Shown piece after piece: positions 1 to 8,270 of a DNA stretch of 64,000 bases; position 1 is the stretch's first letter, and each line of letters begins with the position of its first letter. This stretch comes from Candidatus Saccharibacteria bacterium CG_4_10_14_0_2_um_filter_52_9 (GTDB lineage: Bacteria > Actinomycetota > Acidimicrobiia > Acidimicrobiales > RAAP-2). The stretch is taken from contig CAJCJA010000037.1 in the NCBI GenBank assembly GCA_903970515.1, forward strand, positions 1-64,000. Reading direction: 5' to 3'. The position numbers and the translations under genes were made by a program. The notes beneath the pieces are model-generated. The model was not told the DNA's origin, searched no databases, and saw nothing but the letters and a program-made list of their open reading frames with translations.

Positions 1-1
1 G

Positions 2-334
2 CTCCTCGAACGAGTGCTTCACCATAAGGCGTTCGACCCGTACCCATATATATTGCTCAACCTCTTCCTTTCGATGATGGCGGGCGTGCAGGCCGCCGCG
101 CTCCTGATAGCGGCGAAGCGTTCTGACTCGATATCCTCAGAAGTCGCGATACATACTTCAACGAATACGGACGACATCAAGAAGCTGATCCAAGAGAATA
201 CGGAACTCACCTCGCGCGTGAAGTCCAACACCGACCTTCTCGAGGAGATCCACCTGCATGTCTCGAACATCGGACTGAAGCTTGGCGCTGATATGGGACA
301 CTTCCCACCCGGGCCGACCCCGCCGCCCTCGTAG
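2..334 (+). CDS. DUF1003 family membrane protein, C-terminal part (5' end outside window)
   Basis: The open frame runs in from the left edge, so the N-terminus is missing. The visible part begins with a segment of the form FDPYPYILLNLFLS followed by a hydrophobic stretch; this resembles the second membrane segment of DUF1003 proteins (usually FDPYPFILLNL). A roughly 40-residue polar, probably coiled-coil tail follows (Asn, Glu, Leu and Ile rich, about residues 48-90), ending in a proline-rich PPGPTPPPS. DUF1003 proteins are small inner-membrane proteins without a settled function. A GTG at position 14 exists but would cut off part of the motif, so it is not taken as the start. Confidence 0.7.
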   Translation, partial: LLERVLHHKAFDPYPYILLNLFLSMMAGVQAAALLIAAKRSDSISSEVAIHTSTNTDDIKKLIQENTELTSRVKSNTDLLEEIHLHVSNIGLKLGADMGHFPPGPTPPPS

Positions 335-470
335 CGCGTCGTTCGTCAAGCTGCTCGAAAGAGCCTGATCAAGCGCGCTATTTTCTCATACGGCGACTCG
401 TGGACGCTGAACGCTCCACCGTTTCTCCAACGAGGTTGCTCGGTTCCTTCGGACTAACGTTGCCATGGTT

Positions 471-1046
471 ATGGTGCTCTCGGATCGCTCAATTAAAGAG
501 GCTCTCTCCCAAGGTCGCATCATCATTGACCCATTGGGCGACGACTGCATTCAGCCCTCTTCGGTTGACTTGCACGTCGACCAACTGTTCCGAGTGTTCC
601 GCAACCATTCGCAGCGCGTCATCGATGTTCGAGATGCACAAGAAGACCTCACCGAGTTGATCGATGTGGGCCCCACAGACCCCATGATCCTGCACCCAGG
701 CGAATTCCTTCTCGGATCAACCATTGAGCGTGTGGCATTGCCCGACAACCTTGTTGCTCGATTGGAGGGAAAAAGTTCGCTCGGACGTTTGGGATTGCTC
801 ATTCATTCGACGGCGGGTTTTGTCGACGCGGGTTGGGATGGTCATCTCACCCTCGAGTTGTCCAACGTGGCGAATCTTCCGATCACGTTATATCCGGGCA
901 TGAAGATCGGACAGATCAGTTTCTTTGAAATGACGACGCCCGCAGATCGCCCTTATGGCGCGGAGGGTCTCGGTTCGAAATACCGAGGTCAACGAGGGCC
1001 TACCGCGAGTCGTTACTCTGAGAATTTCAAGGACTTGCAGAAATAG
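471..1046 (+). CDS. dcd: dCTP deaminase, dUMP-forming (DCD-DUT)
   Basis: Converts dCTP to dUMP, combining dCTP deaminase and dUTPase activity to feed dTMP synthesis in the cytosol. The 191-residue product closely follows the mycobacterial bifunctional enzyme along its whole length: N-terminal LSDRSI, LHPGEFLLGST, the nucleotide-binding GKSSLGRLGL near residue 100, HSTAGFVDAGWDG, and the catalytic Glu in LTLELSN (about residue 129). The HSTAGF version of the loop is typical of the bifunctional class rather than the enterobacterial deaminase. I chose ATG 471 because MVLSDR aligns with the family N-terminus; an in-frame ATG at 465 adds two residues. No clear ribosome binding site precedes either. 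Confidence 0.93.
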   Translation: MVLSDRSIKEALSQGRIIIDPLGDDCIQPSSVDLHVDQLFRVFRNHSQRVIDVRDAQEDLTELIDVGPTDPMILHPGEFLLGSTIERVALPDNLVARLEGKSSLGRLGLLIHSTAGFVDAGWDGHLTLELSNVANLPITLYPGMKIGQISFFEMTTPADRPYGAEGLGSKYRGQRGPTASRYSENFKDLQK

Positions 1047-1071
1047 TGAGGTCGATCATGAGGAGTGCCCG

Positions 1072-3123
1072 GTGCTAGCTCGAATCATCATTGGGCTGGG
1101 AGTTAGCGCTCTCTGCTTCGCTGTAGCGGGTCGACGTTTCTTTTGGCTCTCGCAGCTCGTGCGCGCGGGTCAGCCTGCACCTCGACGATGGCAAGGTTTC
1201 CGAAAGGTCAGCGAAGTCGAAGTCGTCGAGGTAGCCGGACAGCGAAAGTTGCTGCGCTGGACAGTGCCGGGACTTGCGCACTTCTTCACCATGTGGGGCT
1301 TTACGGTCTTGCTGCTCACGATCATCGAGGCGTACGGCTCGCTCTTCCAACGCAATTTCCACATCCCTCTCATTGGCACTGACAACTGGCTCGGGTTCGT
1401 CGAGGACTTCTTCGCGACCGCCGTCCTCGTGTCGCTCGTGGTCTTCAGCATCATCCGGATCAAGAACGCGCCGTCGCGCAAGGAGCGGGCGAGCCGCTTC
1501 TACGGCAGTCACCTAGGGGCGGCGTGGCTCGTCCTGTTCATGATTTCCCTGGTGATCATCACGTTGTTGATGTACCGCGCGGCACAAGTGAACACCGGCT
1601 ATTTCCCCTACGGGCACGCGAAATGGGCCTTCGCGAGTCACCTCATTGCGGCGTGGCTGCACCCCCTGGGTACCGGTGTCAACAGTGTGCTCGAGGCGAC
1701 GTTCCTTATCTTGAACATCGCGGTCATCACGGGATTCCTGGTTTTTGTGTCCTATTCCAAGCACCTGCACATCTTCCTCGCCCCCATCAACATCGGCGTT
1801 TCGCGTCGTCCCCGCGCTCTCGGGGGTCTCGACAAGACCCCCGACATGGACATGGAACACGTCACCGAAGACACCGTGTTCGGCGTGGGAAAGATCGAGG
1901 ACTTCACGTGGAAGCAGATGCTCGACTTCGCCACGTGCACCGAATGCGGTCGCTGTCAGTCCGTGTGTCCCGCGTGGGCGACGGACAAACCGCTCAGTCC
2001 CAAGTTGTTGATCATGGGTCTGCGCGACAACATGTTCGCCTCGGCGGACCGATTGTTGTCGGGCGAGAGTTCCGGTGACGTTGCCACGTTGGTGCCCACG
2101 ACGATTGACCCCGACGTGCTGTGGTCGTGCACGACGTGCGGAAGCTGCGTTGAGCAGTGTCCGGTTGACATCGAGCACGTGGACGCCATCATCGACATGC
2201 GCCGATATGAGGTCTTGATGGAGAGTCGATTCCCGAGCGAGGCGAGTTTGCTGCTTCGCAACATGGAGAACCAAGGTGATCCGTGGGGACTGGGATCGTC
2301 CAAGCGCACCGAGTGGCTCGGTGCGCTCGACTTCGAGGTGCCGATTATCGACGGCCCGATTCCCGATGACGTCGAGTATCTCTACTGGGTGGGATGCGCT
2401 GGTTCGCTCGACGAGCGAGGTCGCAAGCAGGTTGAGTCAACCGCGAGGATGTTGCATCGCGCGGGGGTGACATTTGGGATCCTCGGTCCTCGTGAATCGT
2501 GCACCGGGGACCCGGCACGTCGGATGGGTAACGAGTACTTGTTCCAGGAGATGGCGAAGGTGAACATCGCGACCTTGAACGAGGTGGGAGCGAAGAAGAT
2601 CGTCGCGAGTTGTCCACACTGCTTTAACACGATGAAGAACGAGTACCCGAGCCTCGGGGGCAACTACGAGATGATCCACCACTCCGAATTGTTGAGTCAC
2701 CTCGTCGCGAGCGGCCGGCTCGTGCCCGGGGTTTCCTACCACGGCGTCGTGACGTACCACGACCCTTGTTACCTCGGTCGCCACAATCGCGTGTTCGATG
2801 AACCCCGCAACGTCCTCGACGCAATTCCCGGCGTGAAGCAAGTCGAGATGGGTCGTTGTCGCGAGAAGGGATTCTGCTGCGGCGCGGGGGGCGCGCGGAT
2901 GTGGATGGAGGAGAACATTGGCACCCGCGTCAACATGAACCGCACGCACGAGGCGCTGGACACGGGCGCGGACGTCATCTCCACGGCGTGTCCATTTTGC
3001 ATGATTATGCTCGATGACGCAGTAAAAGCCAACGGCAAGGGTGATGAAGTGTCGGTGTTGGACATTTCCCAGCTCGTCGAGCGCTCCCTACAACCAGCCA
3101 TTTCGAAACAAAACGAGGGTTGA
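1072..3123 (+). CDS. Membrane-anchored Fe-S oxidoreductase with two CCG domains (heterodisulfide-reductase-like)
   Basis: A 683-residue protein. The N-terminal ~270 residues hold about five or six membrane segments resembling the NarI-type cytochrome b module. Two 4Fe-4S motifs follow, CTECGRCQSVCP near residue 289 and CTTCGSCVEQCP near 353. Then come two cysteine-rich CCG domains, with CPHC, DPCYLGR, GFCCGAGG (about 600) and ACPFC motifs. This architecture is that of actinobacterial iron-sulfur reductases such as mycobacterial Rv0338c, thought to pass electrons between a cytoplasmic donor and the quinone pool; the substrate is unknown. The start is GTG 1072, six bases after AGGAG at 1061-1065. 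It lies 25 bp after dcd and may be cotranscribed with it. Confidence 0.88.
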   Translation: MLARIIIGLGVSALCFAVAGRRFFWLSQLVRAGQPAPRRWQGFRKVSEVEVVEVAGQRKLLRWTVPGLAHFFTMWGFTVLLLTIIEAYGSLFQRNFHIPLIGTDNWLGFVEDFFATAVLVSLVVFSIIRIKNAPSRKERASRFYGSHLGAAWLVLFMISLVIITLLMYRAAQVNTGYFPYGHAKWAFASHLIAAWLHPLGTGVNSVLEATFLILNIAVITGFLVFVSYSKHLHIFLAPINIGVSRRPRALGGLDKTPDMDMEHVTEDTVFGVGKIEDFTWKQMLDFATCTECGRCQSVCPAWATDKPLSPKLLIMGLRDNMFASADRLLSGESSGDVATLVPTTIDPDVLWSCTTCGSCVEQCPVDIEHVDAIIDMRRYEVLMESRFPSEASLLLRNMENQGDPWGLGSSKRTEWLGALDFEVPIIDGPIPDDVEYLYWVGCAGSLDERGRKQVESTARMLHRAGVTFGILGPRESCTGDPARRMGNEYLFQEMAKVNIATLNEVGAKKIVASCPHCFNTMKNEYPSLGGNYEMIHHSELLSHLVASGRLVPGVSYHGVVTYHDPCYLGRHNRVFDEPRNVLDAIPGVKQVEMGRCREKGFCCGAGGARMWMEENIGTRVNMNRTHEALDTGADVISTACPFCMIMLDDAVKANGKGDEVSVLDISQLVERSLQPAISKQNEG

Positions 3124-3136
3124 AATTTGGGCGTTG

Positions 3137-3174
3137 TTCACACGCCAGAAACACTTCGCTAACGAATTTGAAAT
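3137..3174 (+). promoter_or_regulatory. Tandem GlnR-type operator upstream of amtB
   Basis: The stretch reads TTCAC-N6-GAAAC-N6-CTAAC-N6-GAAAT with every spacer exactly six bases. The actinobacterial GlnR consensus is gTnAC-n6-GaAAC, usually in tandem, so three of the four half-sites keep their invariant bases and the last differs by one. It ends 73 bp before the amtB start. GlnR activates amtB-glnK in related bacteria under nitrogen limitation. The pattern match is read directly; binding is inferred. Confidence 0.7.
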
Positions 3175-3247
3175 CCTCAATTGACACACTGTTGCCATCA
3201 ACTTGAGGTCAGCGTCGCCCTCTCCCAATAACCAAAAAGGAGTGGAT

Positions 3248-4663
3248 GTGCTAACCGCAGTCACCAACATCCCGTATCCCAGTTGGCTCAATCCGGCTGA
3301 CAACACGTGGCAGTTAGTTGCCGCGACGTTGGTCGGACTCATGAGTCTTCCTGGAATCGCCGTGCTGTATGGCGGTCTGGTCCGCAAGAAGTGGATCGTC
3401 AACACCATGTTCATGACGTTCATGGCGTTCTCGCTCACGCTCATCGTGTGGCTCTTATGGGGCTACAACATGGGGTTCGGTCCCGCGTCGCACTTCGGTC
3501 CGACCGGCTCGTTCTGGAGCAATTTCATTGGCCACTTCACACCACTCGCTACGGCGGGTTCCGAACAGGGTCAAGCAGTATCGGGCGCGAATACCATCGT
3601 GCCGTTCCACTTCCCCACGGCGACGCTCGCGTACTTCCAGTTCGTCTTCGCCGCGATCACACCCATATTGTTCTTGGGTGCGTTGGTGGGACGACTGAAG
3701 TTCAAGGCGTGGTGCCTCATCGTGCCGCTGTGGATCACCCTCGTCTACTGCGTGGACGCGAAGTTGCTCTGGGGTGGTGGATTCTTCGCCATCAAGGGCG
3801 CCGTCGACTACTCGGGCGGCTACGTCATCCACTTGAGCGCTGGTGTCGCCGCATTCGTAGGAGCAGCGATCCTTGGACCGCGGCGCTGGCAGGATCGTGA
3901 GAACGCGTTCCCGAGCAACTTAATGATGTGCGCCGTCGGCGCAGGCATCCTGTGGCTCGGTTGGAACGGCTTCAACGGAGGTGACCCGTTCTACGCGGGC
4001 GCTGACGCCGCCGCCGCCGTGCTCAATACGAACGTCGCGACCGCCGTCGGATTAGTCACGTGGGTCATATGGGACATGATCGGGACAAAACAAAAGAAAC
4101 CCACGTTCCTGGGGGCCATAAATGGGATGATATGTGGCCTGGTCGCGATCACCCCGAGTGCCGGTTGGGTGAACGGCGCGGGCGCGATCTACGTAGGGCT
4201 CATTGCGTCGACCATCGTCTGGTTCGCGTGGAACTTCCTCTCGAAAGTCCGTCCGTTCTCCAAGGTCGACGACGCCCTCGGCGTGATCTACACCCACGGT
4301 TTCGCGGGACTTACCGGGGGACTTCTGGTGGGTATCTTGGCGGACCCGGGCATGACCGAGTACGGCGTGTCCGGCAAGCACTACAAGGGTGCGGGTGGAT
4401 TCTCCGTCGACGGCTGGTTCTATGGTCACTCGTTCCACCAGCTGTGGGAGCAATTCCTCGCCGCGTGCTGGATAATTGGCTGGACCGCGTTCGCAACGGC
4501 GTTAATCTTCTACTTTGTGAAGTTTGTCCTGGGTGGTTTGCGCGAAGATGATGCGACGCTCGCCATTGGTGACCTCGCGATTCACGATGAGGAAGCCTTC
4601 CCCGAGCCCACCTTCGGTGAGCCTGCGGATAGCCCGAGTCACCTGCACAGCGACAACGTCTAA
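3248..4663 (+). CDS. amtB: Ammonium transporter (Amt/Rh family)
   Basis: A 471-residue membrane channel for ammonium uptake with about 11 predicted membrane helices. Recognisable Amt features are PGIAVLYGGLVRKK in the first helices, the DYSGGYVIHLSAG segment carrying the conserved Asp and the first pore His, WLGWNGFNGG, LNTNVATAVGL, and THGFAGLTGGLLVG with the second pore His. GTG 3248 is chosen because AAAAAGGAG lies five bases upstream; the frame is open further upstream but has no better signal. The TAA stop overlaps the ribosome binding site of glnB, the usual amtB-glnB pairing in which the PII protein plugs the channel when nitrogen is plentiful. A GlnR-type box precedes it. Confidence 0.96.
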   Translation: MLTAVTNIPYPSWLNPADNTWQLVAATLVGLMSLPGIAVLYGGLVRKKWIVNTMFMTFMAFSLTLIVWLLWGYNMGFGPASHFGPTGSFWSNFIGHFTPLATAGSEQGQAVSGANTIVPFHFPTATLAYFQFVFAAITPILFLGALVGRLKFKAWCLIVPLWITLVYCVDAKLLWGGGFFAIKGAVDYSGGYVIHLSAGVAAFVGAAILGPRRWQDRENAFPSNLMMCAVGAGILWLGWNGFNGGDPFYAGADAAAAVLNTNVATAVGLVTWVIWDMIGTKQKKPTFLGAINGMICGLVAITPSAGWVNGAGAIYVGLIASTIVWFAWNFLSKVRPFSKVDDALGVIYTHGFAGLTGGLLVGILADPGMTEYGVSGKHYKGAGGFSVDGWFYGHSFHQLWEQFLAACWIIGWTAFATALIFYFVKFVLGGLREDDATLAIGDLAIHDEEAFPEPTFGEPADSPSHLHSDNV

Positions 4664-4672
4664 GGAGCGACG

Positions 4673-5011
4673 ATGAAATTAGTAACCGCAGTCGTAAAGC
4701 CGTTCAAACTTGACGAGGTCAAGGTGGCGGTGAAGGAAGTTGGCGTCACGGGTATGACAGTGGGTCAGGTTCGTGGGTTCGGACGCACGGGAGGTCACAT
4801 CGAGATCTACCGCGGCAAAGAATACGAATTCGACTTCATTGACAAGATCCAAATTGAGATCGTGGTCACCGACGAACAGGTGGAATCGGTCCTTGACGCA
4901 ATCGTGAATGCCGCACGCACTGACACCGTTGGTGACGGCAAAGTGTGGGTGACCGATGTTGAGCGAGTGGTGCGAATTCGCACCAACGAGCGAGGTCCCG
5001 AGGCGGTATGA
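4673..5011 (+). CDS. glnB: Nitrogen regulatory protein PII (GlnB/GlnK)
   Basis: A 112-residue PII signal protein that senses ATP/ADP and 2-oxoglutarate and controls the adjacent ammonium transporter and other nitrogen enzymes. The T-loop is intact: RGKEYEFDF has Tyr at position 51, the residue uridylylated in proteobacteria and adenylylated in actinobacteria. The C-terminal signature near DGKVWVTDVERVVRIRT is complete. GGAG in TAAGGAG, seven bases before the ATG, overlaps the amtB stop, so the two genes are almost certainly translated from one transcript. Linkage to amtB suggests the GlnK role. The stop is one base from the stop of the opposing gpmA. Confidence 0.96.
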   Translation: MKLVTAVVKPFKLDEVKVAVKEVGVTGMTVGQVRGFGRTGGHIEIYRGKEYEFDFIDKIQIEIVVTDEQVESVLDAIVNAARTDTVGDGKVWVTDVERVVRIRTNERGPEAV

Positions 5012-5012
5012 C

Positions 5013-5768
5013 CTAGCCGGCCTGGCGCGCGACGGCTTCGGCCGCCGCCGCCGCGGCCAGCGGGTCACCTAGATACGTAGCAGTGATGACGTTGAGTTCG
5101 TTGTCCATCTTGATCCGGTAGGGAATTCCCGTCGGAATCTCGAGTTCAGCGATCTCAGCGTCATCAATGTTTTGGAGCACCTTTCGAAGCGCCCGCAGTG
5201 AGTTGCCGTGCGCGACCACCAGCACCGCGCCGCCGCTGACCGCTTCTCGTCGCAGGTCCTCGACGATGACGTCACTGAAATAGGGCGTCACCCGGGCGAC
5301 CACGTCCTTCAGGCATTCGGTCCTCGGGATGTACTCACTCGGGACGTCGCGGTAGCGCGGATCGTGCGCGCTGCTGCGCGGGTCGCCCTCGGGCATCGGT
5401 GGCGGTTGAACGTCGTAGGACCGGCGCCAGAGTTTGAGCTGCTCCATCCCGAAGATTTCGGCGGTTTCCTTCTTGTCCTTGCCCGTCAAGTCGCCGTAAT
5501 GACGCTCGTTTAATCGCCAACTGCGCCGAACGGGCAACCAGGAACGCTGCGCCGCGTGCAGCGCGAGTTCAGCCGTGCGGATGGCCCTCGTGAGTACCGA
5601 GGTGTGCAGAATCCGAAGATCCAGGTCCTTTTCGGCCCCCAGCAGCAGTCCGGCGTCGCGGGCTTCGCGTTCGCCCTGTTCACTGAGGTCGACGTCCTGC
5701 CAGCCCGTGAAGAGGTTGCGTTCGTTCCATACGGATTGTCCGTGGCGGATGAGAATAAGGTCAGGCAC
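5013..5768 (-). CDS. gpmA: 2,3-bisphosphoglycerate-dependent phosphoglycerate mutase
   Basis: Interconverts 3- and 2-phosphoglycerate in glycolysis and gluconeogenesis. The 251-residue protein shows the histidine phosphatase motif [10 protein letters not shown] (phospho-acceptor His at residue 9), [13 protein letters not shown], the [13 protein letters not shown] segment, and [13 protein letters not shown] with the second active-site His. The length matches the GpmA family. The Ala-rich C-terminal tail is low complexity. It is read against its neighbours, converging on glnB with one base between the stops and diverging from dnaK. The start is GTG 5768, with AAGGG immediately before it, closer than usual. 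Confidence 0.95.
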   Translation of the reverse strand: MPDLILIRHGQSVWNERNLFTGWQDVDLSEQGEREARDAGLLLGAEKDLDLRILHTSVLTRAIRTAELALHAAQRSWLPVRRSWRLNERHYGDLTGKDKKETAEIFGMEQLKLWRRSYDVQPPPMPEGDPRSSAHDPRYRDVPSEYIPRTECLKDVVARVTPYFSDVIVEDLRREAVSGGAVLVVAHGNSLRALRKVLQNIDDAEIAELEIPTGIPYRIKMDNELNVITATYLGDPLAAAAAAEAVARQAG

Positions 5769-5823
5769 CCCTTCAGCGTACCGACTGACGCTTGGGGCGA
5801 AAAATATGGGCTCCTTGGGTCAT

Positions 5824-5851
5824 TTGACCTAATTATAAGGAACGCTATACA
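5824..5851 (+). promoter_or_regulatory. Candidate upstream promoter of dnaK
   Basis: TTGACC at 5824-5829 and TATACA at 5846-5851 are separated by 16 bases in the gap between gpmA and dnaK. This fits a housekeeping sigma promoter and would lie just upstream of the HspR-controlled promoter. No experimental support. Confidence 0.4.
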
Positions 5852-5855
5852 TTTT

Positions 5856-5876
5856 CTTGACAAGAGGGGACTCAAG
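5856..5876 (+). promoter_or_regulatory. HAIR-type HspR operator of the dnaK operon
   Basis: CTTGACA at 5856-5862, seven bases, then ACTCAAG at 5870-5876. The HAIR consensus is CTTGAGT-N7-ACTCAAG, so the right half is perfect and the left half matches five of seven. It sits 77 bp before dnaK, and hspR is the fourth gene of the operon, giving the classic autoregulated heat-shock loop. Confidence 0.85.
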
Positions 5877-5886
5877 TCTGTATCCT
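5857..5886 (+). promoter_or_regulatory. Predicted dnaK promoter overlapping the HAIR element
   Basis: A perfect -35 TTGACA (5857-5862) and a -10 TATCCT (5881-5886) are 18 bases apart. The -35 is part of the left operator half-site, and the rest of the operator fills the spacer. Bound HspR would therefore block RNA polymerase directly. Confidence 0.65.
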
Positions 5887-5897
5887 TCTTGTAGTGA

Positions 5898-5931
5898 GTT
5901 TTCGTCGTCCAGATGGTCTGGAGCCGAAAAC
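5898..5931 (+). promoter_or_regulatory. Hairpin in the dnaK leader RNA
   Basis: GTTTTCG (5898-5904) pairs with CGAAAAC (5925-5931), and inside it TCCAGA (5908-5913) pairs with TCTGGA (5917-5922) around a TGG loop. The hairpin ends 10 bases before the dnaK ribosome binding site at 5941-5946. It may stabilise the mRNA or respond to temperature; its role is unknown. Confidence 0.55.
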
Positions 5932-5952
5932 ACGAGAGTTAAGGAGCAGTTC

Positions 5953-7764
5953 ATGGCTAAGGCAGTCGGTATCGACCTAGGAACCACCAACTCGGTGGTC
6001 AGCGTCCTCGAAGCGGGCGAACCCGTCGTCATTCCCAACGCCGAGGGTGGGCGCACCACCCCTTCCGTGGTTGGCTTTTCCAAGACCGGCGAGGTCCTGG
6101 TCGGCGAGGTCGCCAAGCGCCAGGCGATCACCAACCCCGATCGCACCATTCGTTCGGTCAAGCGCCACATGGGCGAAGGTTCCTGGTCCGTCGACATCGA
6201 CGGCACCAAGTACACCGCGCAGGAGATCTCAGCGCGCATTCTCCAAAAGCTGAAGCGCGACGCCGAGGCGTACCTGGGTGACAGCGTGACCCAAGCGGTC
6301 ATCACGGTGCCCGCGTACTTCAACGATGCCCAGCGTACGGCGACGAAAGAGGCCGGCCAGATCGCCGGGCTTGAGGTCCTTCGCATCGTCAACGAGCCCA
6401 CCGCCGCGGCGCTCGCCTACGGTCTTGACAAGGGCGGTCAAGAACAGACGGTCCTCGTCTTCGACCTCGGTGGTGGCACGTTTGACGTGTCAGTGCTCGA
6501 CATCGCTGACGGCGTGTTCGAAGTGAAGTCGACCCACGGTGACACGCACCTCGGTGGCGACGACTGGGACGACGCCGTGATGCAGTGGCTCGTCAAGACG
6601 TTCAAGGACACCGAAGGCGTCGATCTCTCGGCCGACAAGATGGCGGTCCAGCGCTTGAAGGAAGCAGCGGAGAAGGCGAAAATCGAACTGTCCTCGGTCC
6701 AAGAGACCCAAGTCAATCTTCCCTTCATCACCGCGACCGCTGACGGCCCCAAGCACCTCGACATCAAACTGACCCGTTCGAAGTTCAATGAGTTGACGCA
6801 GAGTCTGGTGGAGCGTTGCCGCAAGCCGTTCGACCAAGCGATCAAGGACGCGGGACTCACACTCGACAAGATCGACCACGTCATCTTGGTTGGTGGATCC
6901 ACGCGCATCCCCGCCGTGCAAGAGCTCGTGACCAAGGTAACTGGCAAGGAGCCCAACAAGACGGTCAACCCCGATGAGGTCGTCGCCATTGGTGCGGCCG
7001 TGCAGGCCGGCGTGTTGAAGGGTGACGTAAAAGACATCCTTCTGCTCGACGTCACGCCGTTGTCGCTCGGTATCGAGACCAAGGGTGGTGTGATGACCAA
7101 GATCATCGACCGCAATACGACGATCCCCACGAAGAAGTCACAGACTTTCACGACCGCGGACGACAACCAGCCCTCCGTCGAAGTGCACGTCCTACAAGGT
7201 GAGCGCGAGATGGCGAACTACAACCAGACCCTGGGCAAGTTCCAATTGGTCGGGATCCCGCCTGCGCCGCGTGGCGTACCCCAGATCGAAGTGACCTTCG
7301 ATATCGACGCGAACGGCATCGTGCACGTCTCGGCGAAGGATATGGCGACGGGGGCGACCCAGTCGATGACCATCACCGGCGGTTCGTCGCTGTCCAAGGA
7401 CGAGATCGACCGGATGGTGCGCGACGCCGAGGCGCACGCGGAAGAAGACCGCCAACGTCGTGACGAGGCGGAGGTTCGCAACAACGCCGACGGACTGGTC
7501 TACCAGACCGAGAAATTGCTCAAGGACCAGGCGGAATCGTTCCAAGGGACCGAGCGTGAAGACGTCGAAGGCGCGCTCAACTCTTTGAAGGAGGCACTCA
7601 ACGGCACCGACATCGAGTCGATCAAGAACGCGACGGAGAAACTGCTCACCACGAGCCAGAGCTTCAGCGCACGCTTGTACGAAGAAGCGTCCAAGGCCAG
7701 CAATGAGCCAGCGGCCCCGGCGGGCAATGACGACGACATCGTCGACGCAGAGATTGTTGATTGA
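5953..7764 (+). CDS. dnaK: Molecular chaperone DnaK (Hsp70)
   Basis: ATP-driven chaperone working with DnaJ and GrpE on unfolded proteins in the cytosol. The 603-residue protein has the N-terminal ATPase with [27 protein letters not shown] and [11 protein letters not shown], the linker [14 protein letters not shown], a substrate-binding domain and a helical lid, and ends in an acidic [11 protein letters not shown] tail. The start is ATG 5953 with AAGGAG seven bases upstream; the frame is open back to 5857, but that part is the promoter and leader. First gene of dnaK-grpE-dnaJ-hspR-clpB, preceded by a HAIR operator. Confidence 0.98.
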   Translation: MAKAVGIDLGTTNSVVSVLEAGEPVVIPNAEGGRTTPSVVGFSKTGEVLVGEVAKRQAITNPDRTIRSVKRHMGEGSWSVDIDGTKYTAQEISARILQKLKRDAEAYLGDSVTQAVITVPAYFNDAQRTATKEAGQIAGLEVLRIVNEPTAAALAYGLDKGGQEQTVLVFDLGGGTFDVSVLDIADGVFEVKSTHGDTHLGGDDWDDAVMQWLVKTFKDTEGVDLSADKMAVQRLKEAAEKAKIELSSVQETQVNLPFITATADGPKHLDIKLTRSKFNELTQSLVERCRKPFDQAIKDAGLTLDKIDHVILVGGSTRIPAVQELVTKVTGKEPNKTVNPDEVVAIGAAVQAGVLKGDVKDILLLDVTPLSLGIETKGGVMTKIIDRNTTIPTKKSQTFTTADDNQPSVEVHVLQGEREMANYNQTLGKFQLVGIPPAPRGVPQIEVTFDIDANGIVHVSAKDMATGATQSMTITGGSSLSKDEIDRMVRDAEAHAEEDRQRRDEAEVRNNADGLVYQTEKLLKDQAESFQGTEREDVEGALNSLKEALNGTDIESIKNATEKLLTTSQSFSARLYEEASKASNEPAAPAGNDDDIVDAEIVD

Positions 7765-7766
7765 TC

Positions 7767-8270
7767 GTGAGTGATGACGTAGTGCACAACGACGACGTCA
7801 CCGAGCACGAGGACGTCGACGAATTGCTGGATGTGACGACGACCATTGAACGCGAACGTGACGAGTACCTCAACTCGTTGCAACGCCTTCAGGCTGATTT
7901 CGAGAACTATCGCAAGCGGGTCGTCCGCCTTTCGGAGGAAGCGGCGAATCGTGCGTCGGGAGATTTGGTGGTCAAGTTGCTGCCAGTACTCGACGCCTTC
8001 GACCTCGCCCAGGCCCACTTCGCCTCCTCGCCGACCGATGAGTCAGAGGCGCTCGGTCAATCGCGCGCGTTACTGCTCGACGCCCTCGCCAAAGAGGGAT
8101 TGGAACGCATTGACGAAGTGGGCGTGACGTTCGATCCCCAGGTGCACGACGCCGTCGCGCACGTCGCGAACGACGACGGTTCGGGTCAGATCGTCGATGA
8201 GGTGCTGCGTGCCGGCTATCGCTGGAAGGGTGGGGTGTTGCGCCCCGCCATGGTGAGAGTGAAGGGCTAA
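7767..8270 (+). CDS. grpE: Nucleotide exchange factor GrpE
   Basis: Cofactor that releases ADP from DnaK. The 167-residue protein starts with an acidic, variable N-terminus, then a long coiled-coil helix containing LQADFENYRKRVVRL. The beta-domain follows, with LLPVLDAFDLA, EGLERIDEVGVTFDPQVHDAV and the end GYRWKGGVLRPAMVRV, all typical of the family. GTG 7767 lies just after the dnaK stop; a TTG at 7761 overlapping that stop is an equally possible start. The stop codon directly abuts the dnaJ start. Confidence 0.95.
   Translation: MSDDVVHNDDVTEHEDVDELLDVTTTIERERDEYLNSLQRLQADFENYRKRVVRLSEEAANRASGDLVVKLLPVLDAFDLAQAHFASSPTDESEALGQSRALLLDALAKEGLERIDEVGVTFDPQVHDAVAHVANDDGSGQIVDEVLRAGYRWKGGVLRPAMVRVKG

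Noticed and set aside
335-470. Possible tRNA or small gene between the DUF1003 fragment and dcd
   Set aside because: No cloverleaf can be drawn and no start with conserved coding was found.
1513-2274. Antisense frame of about 253 codons opposite the Fe-S oxidoreductase
   Set aside because: No recognisable motifs; the sense frame carries all conserved cysteine motifs here.
3181-3186. TTGACA upstream of amtB as a -35 box
   Set aside because: No acceptable -10 hexamer at 15-19 bases downstream.
5769-5952. CIRCE element (HrcA operator) before dnaK
   Set aside because: Sequence does not contain the CIRCE inverted repeat; HAIR explains the control region.
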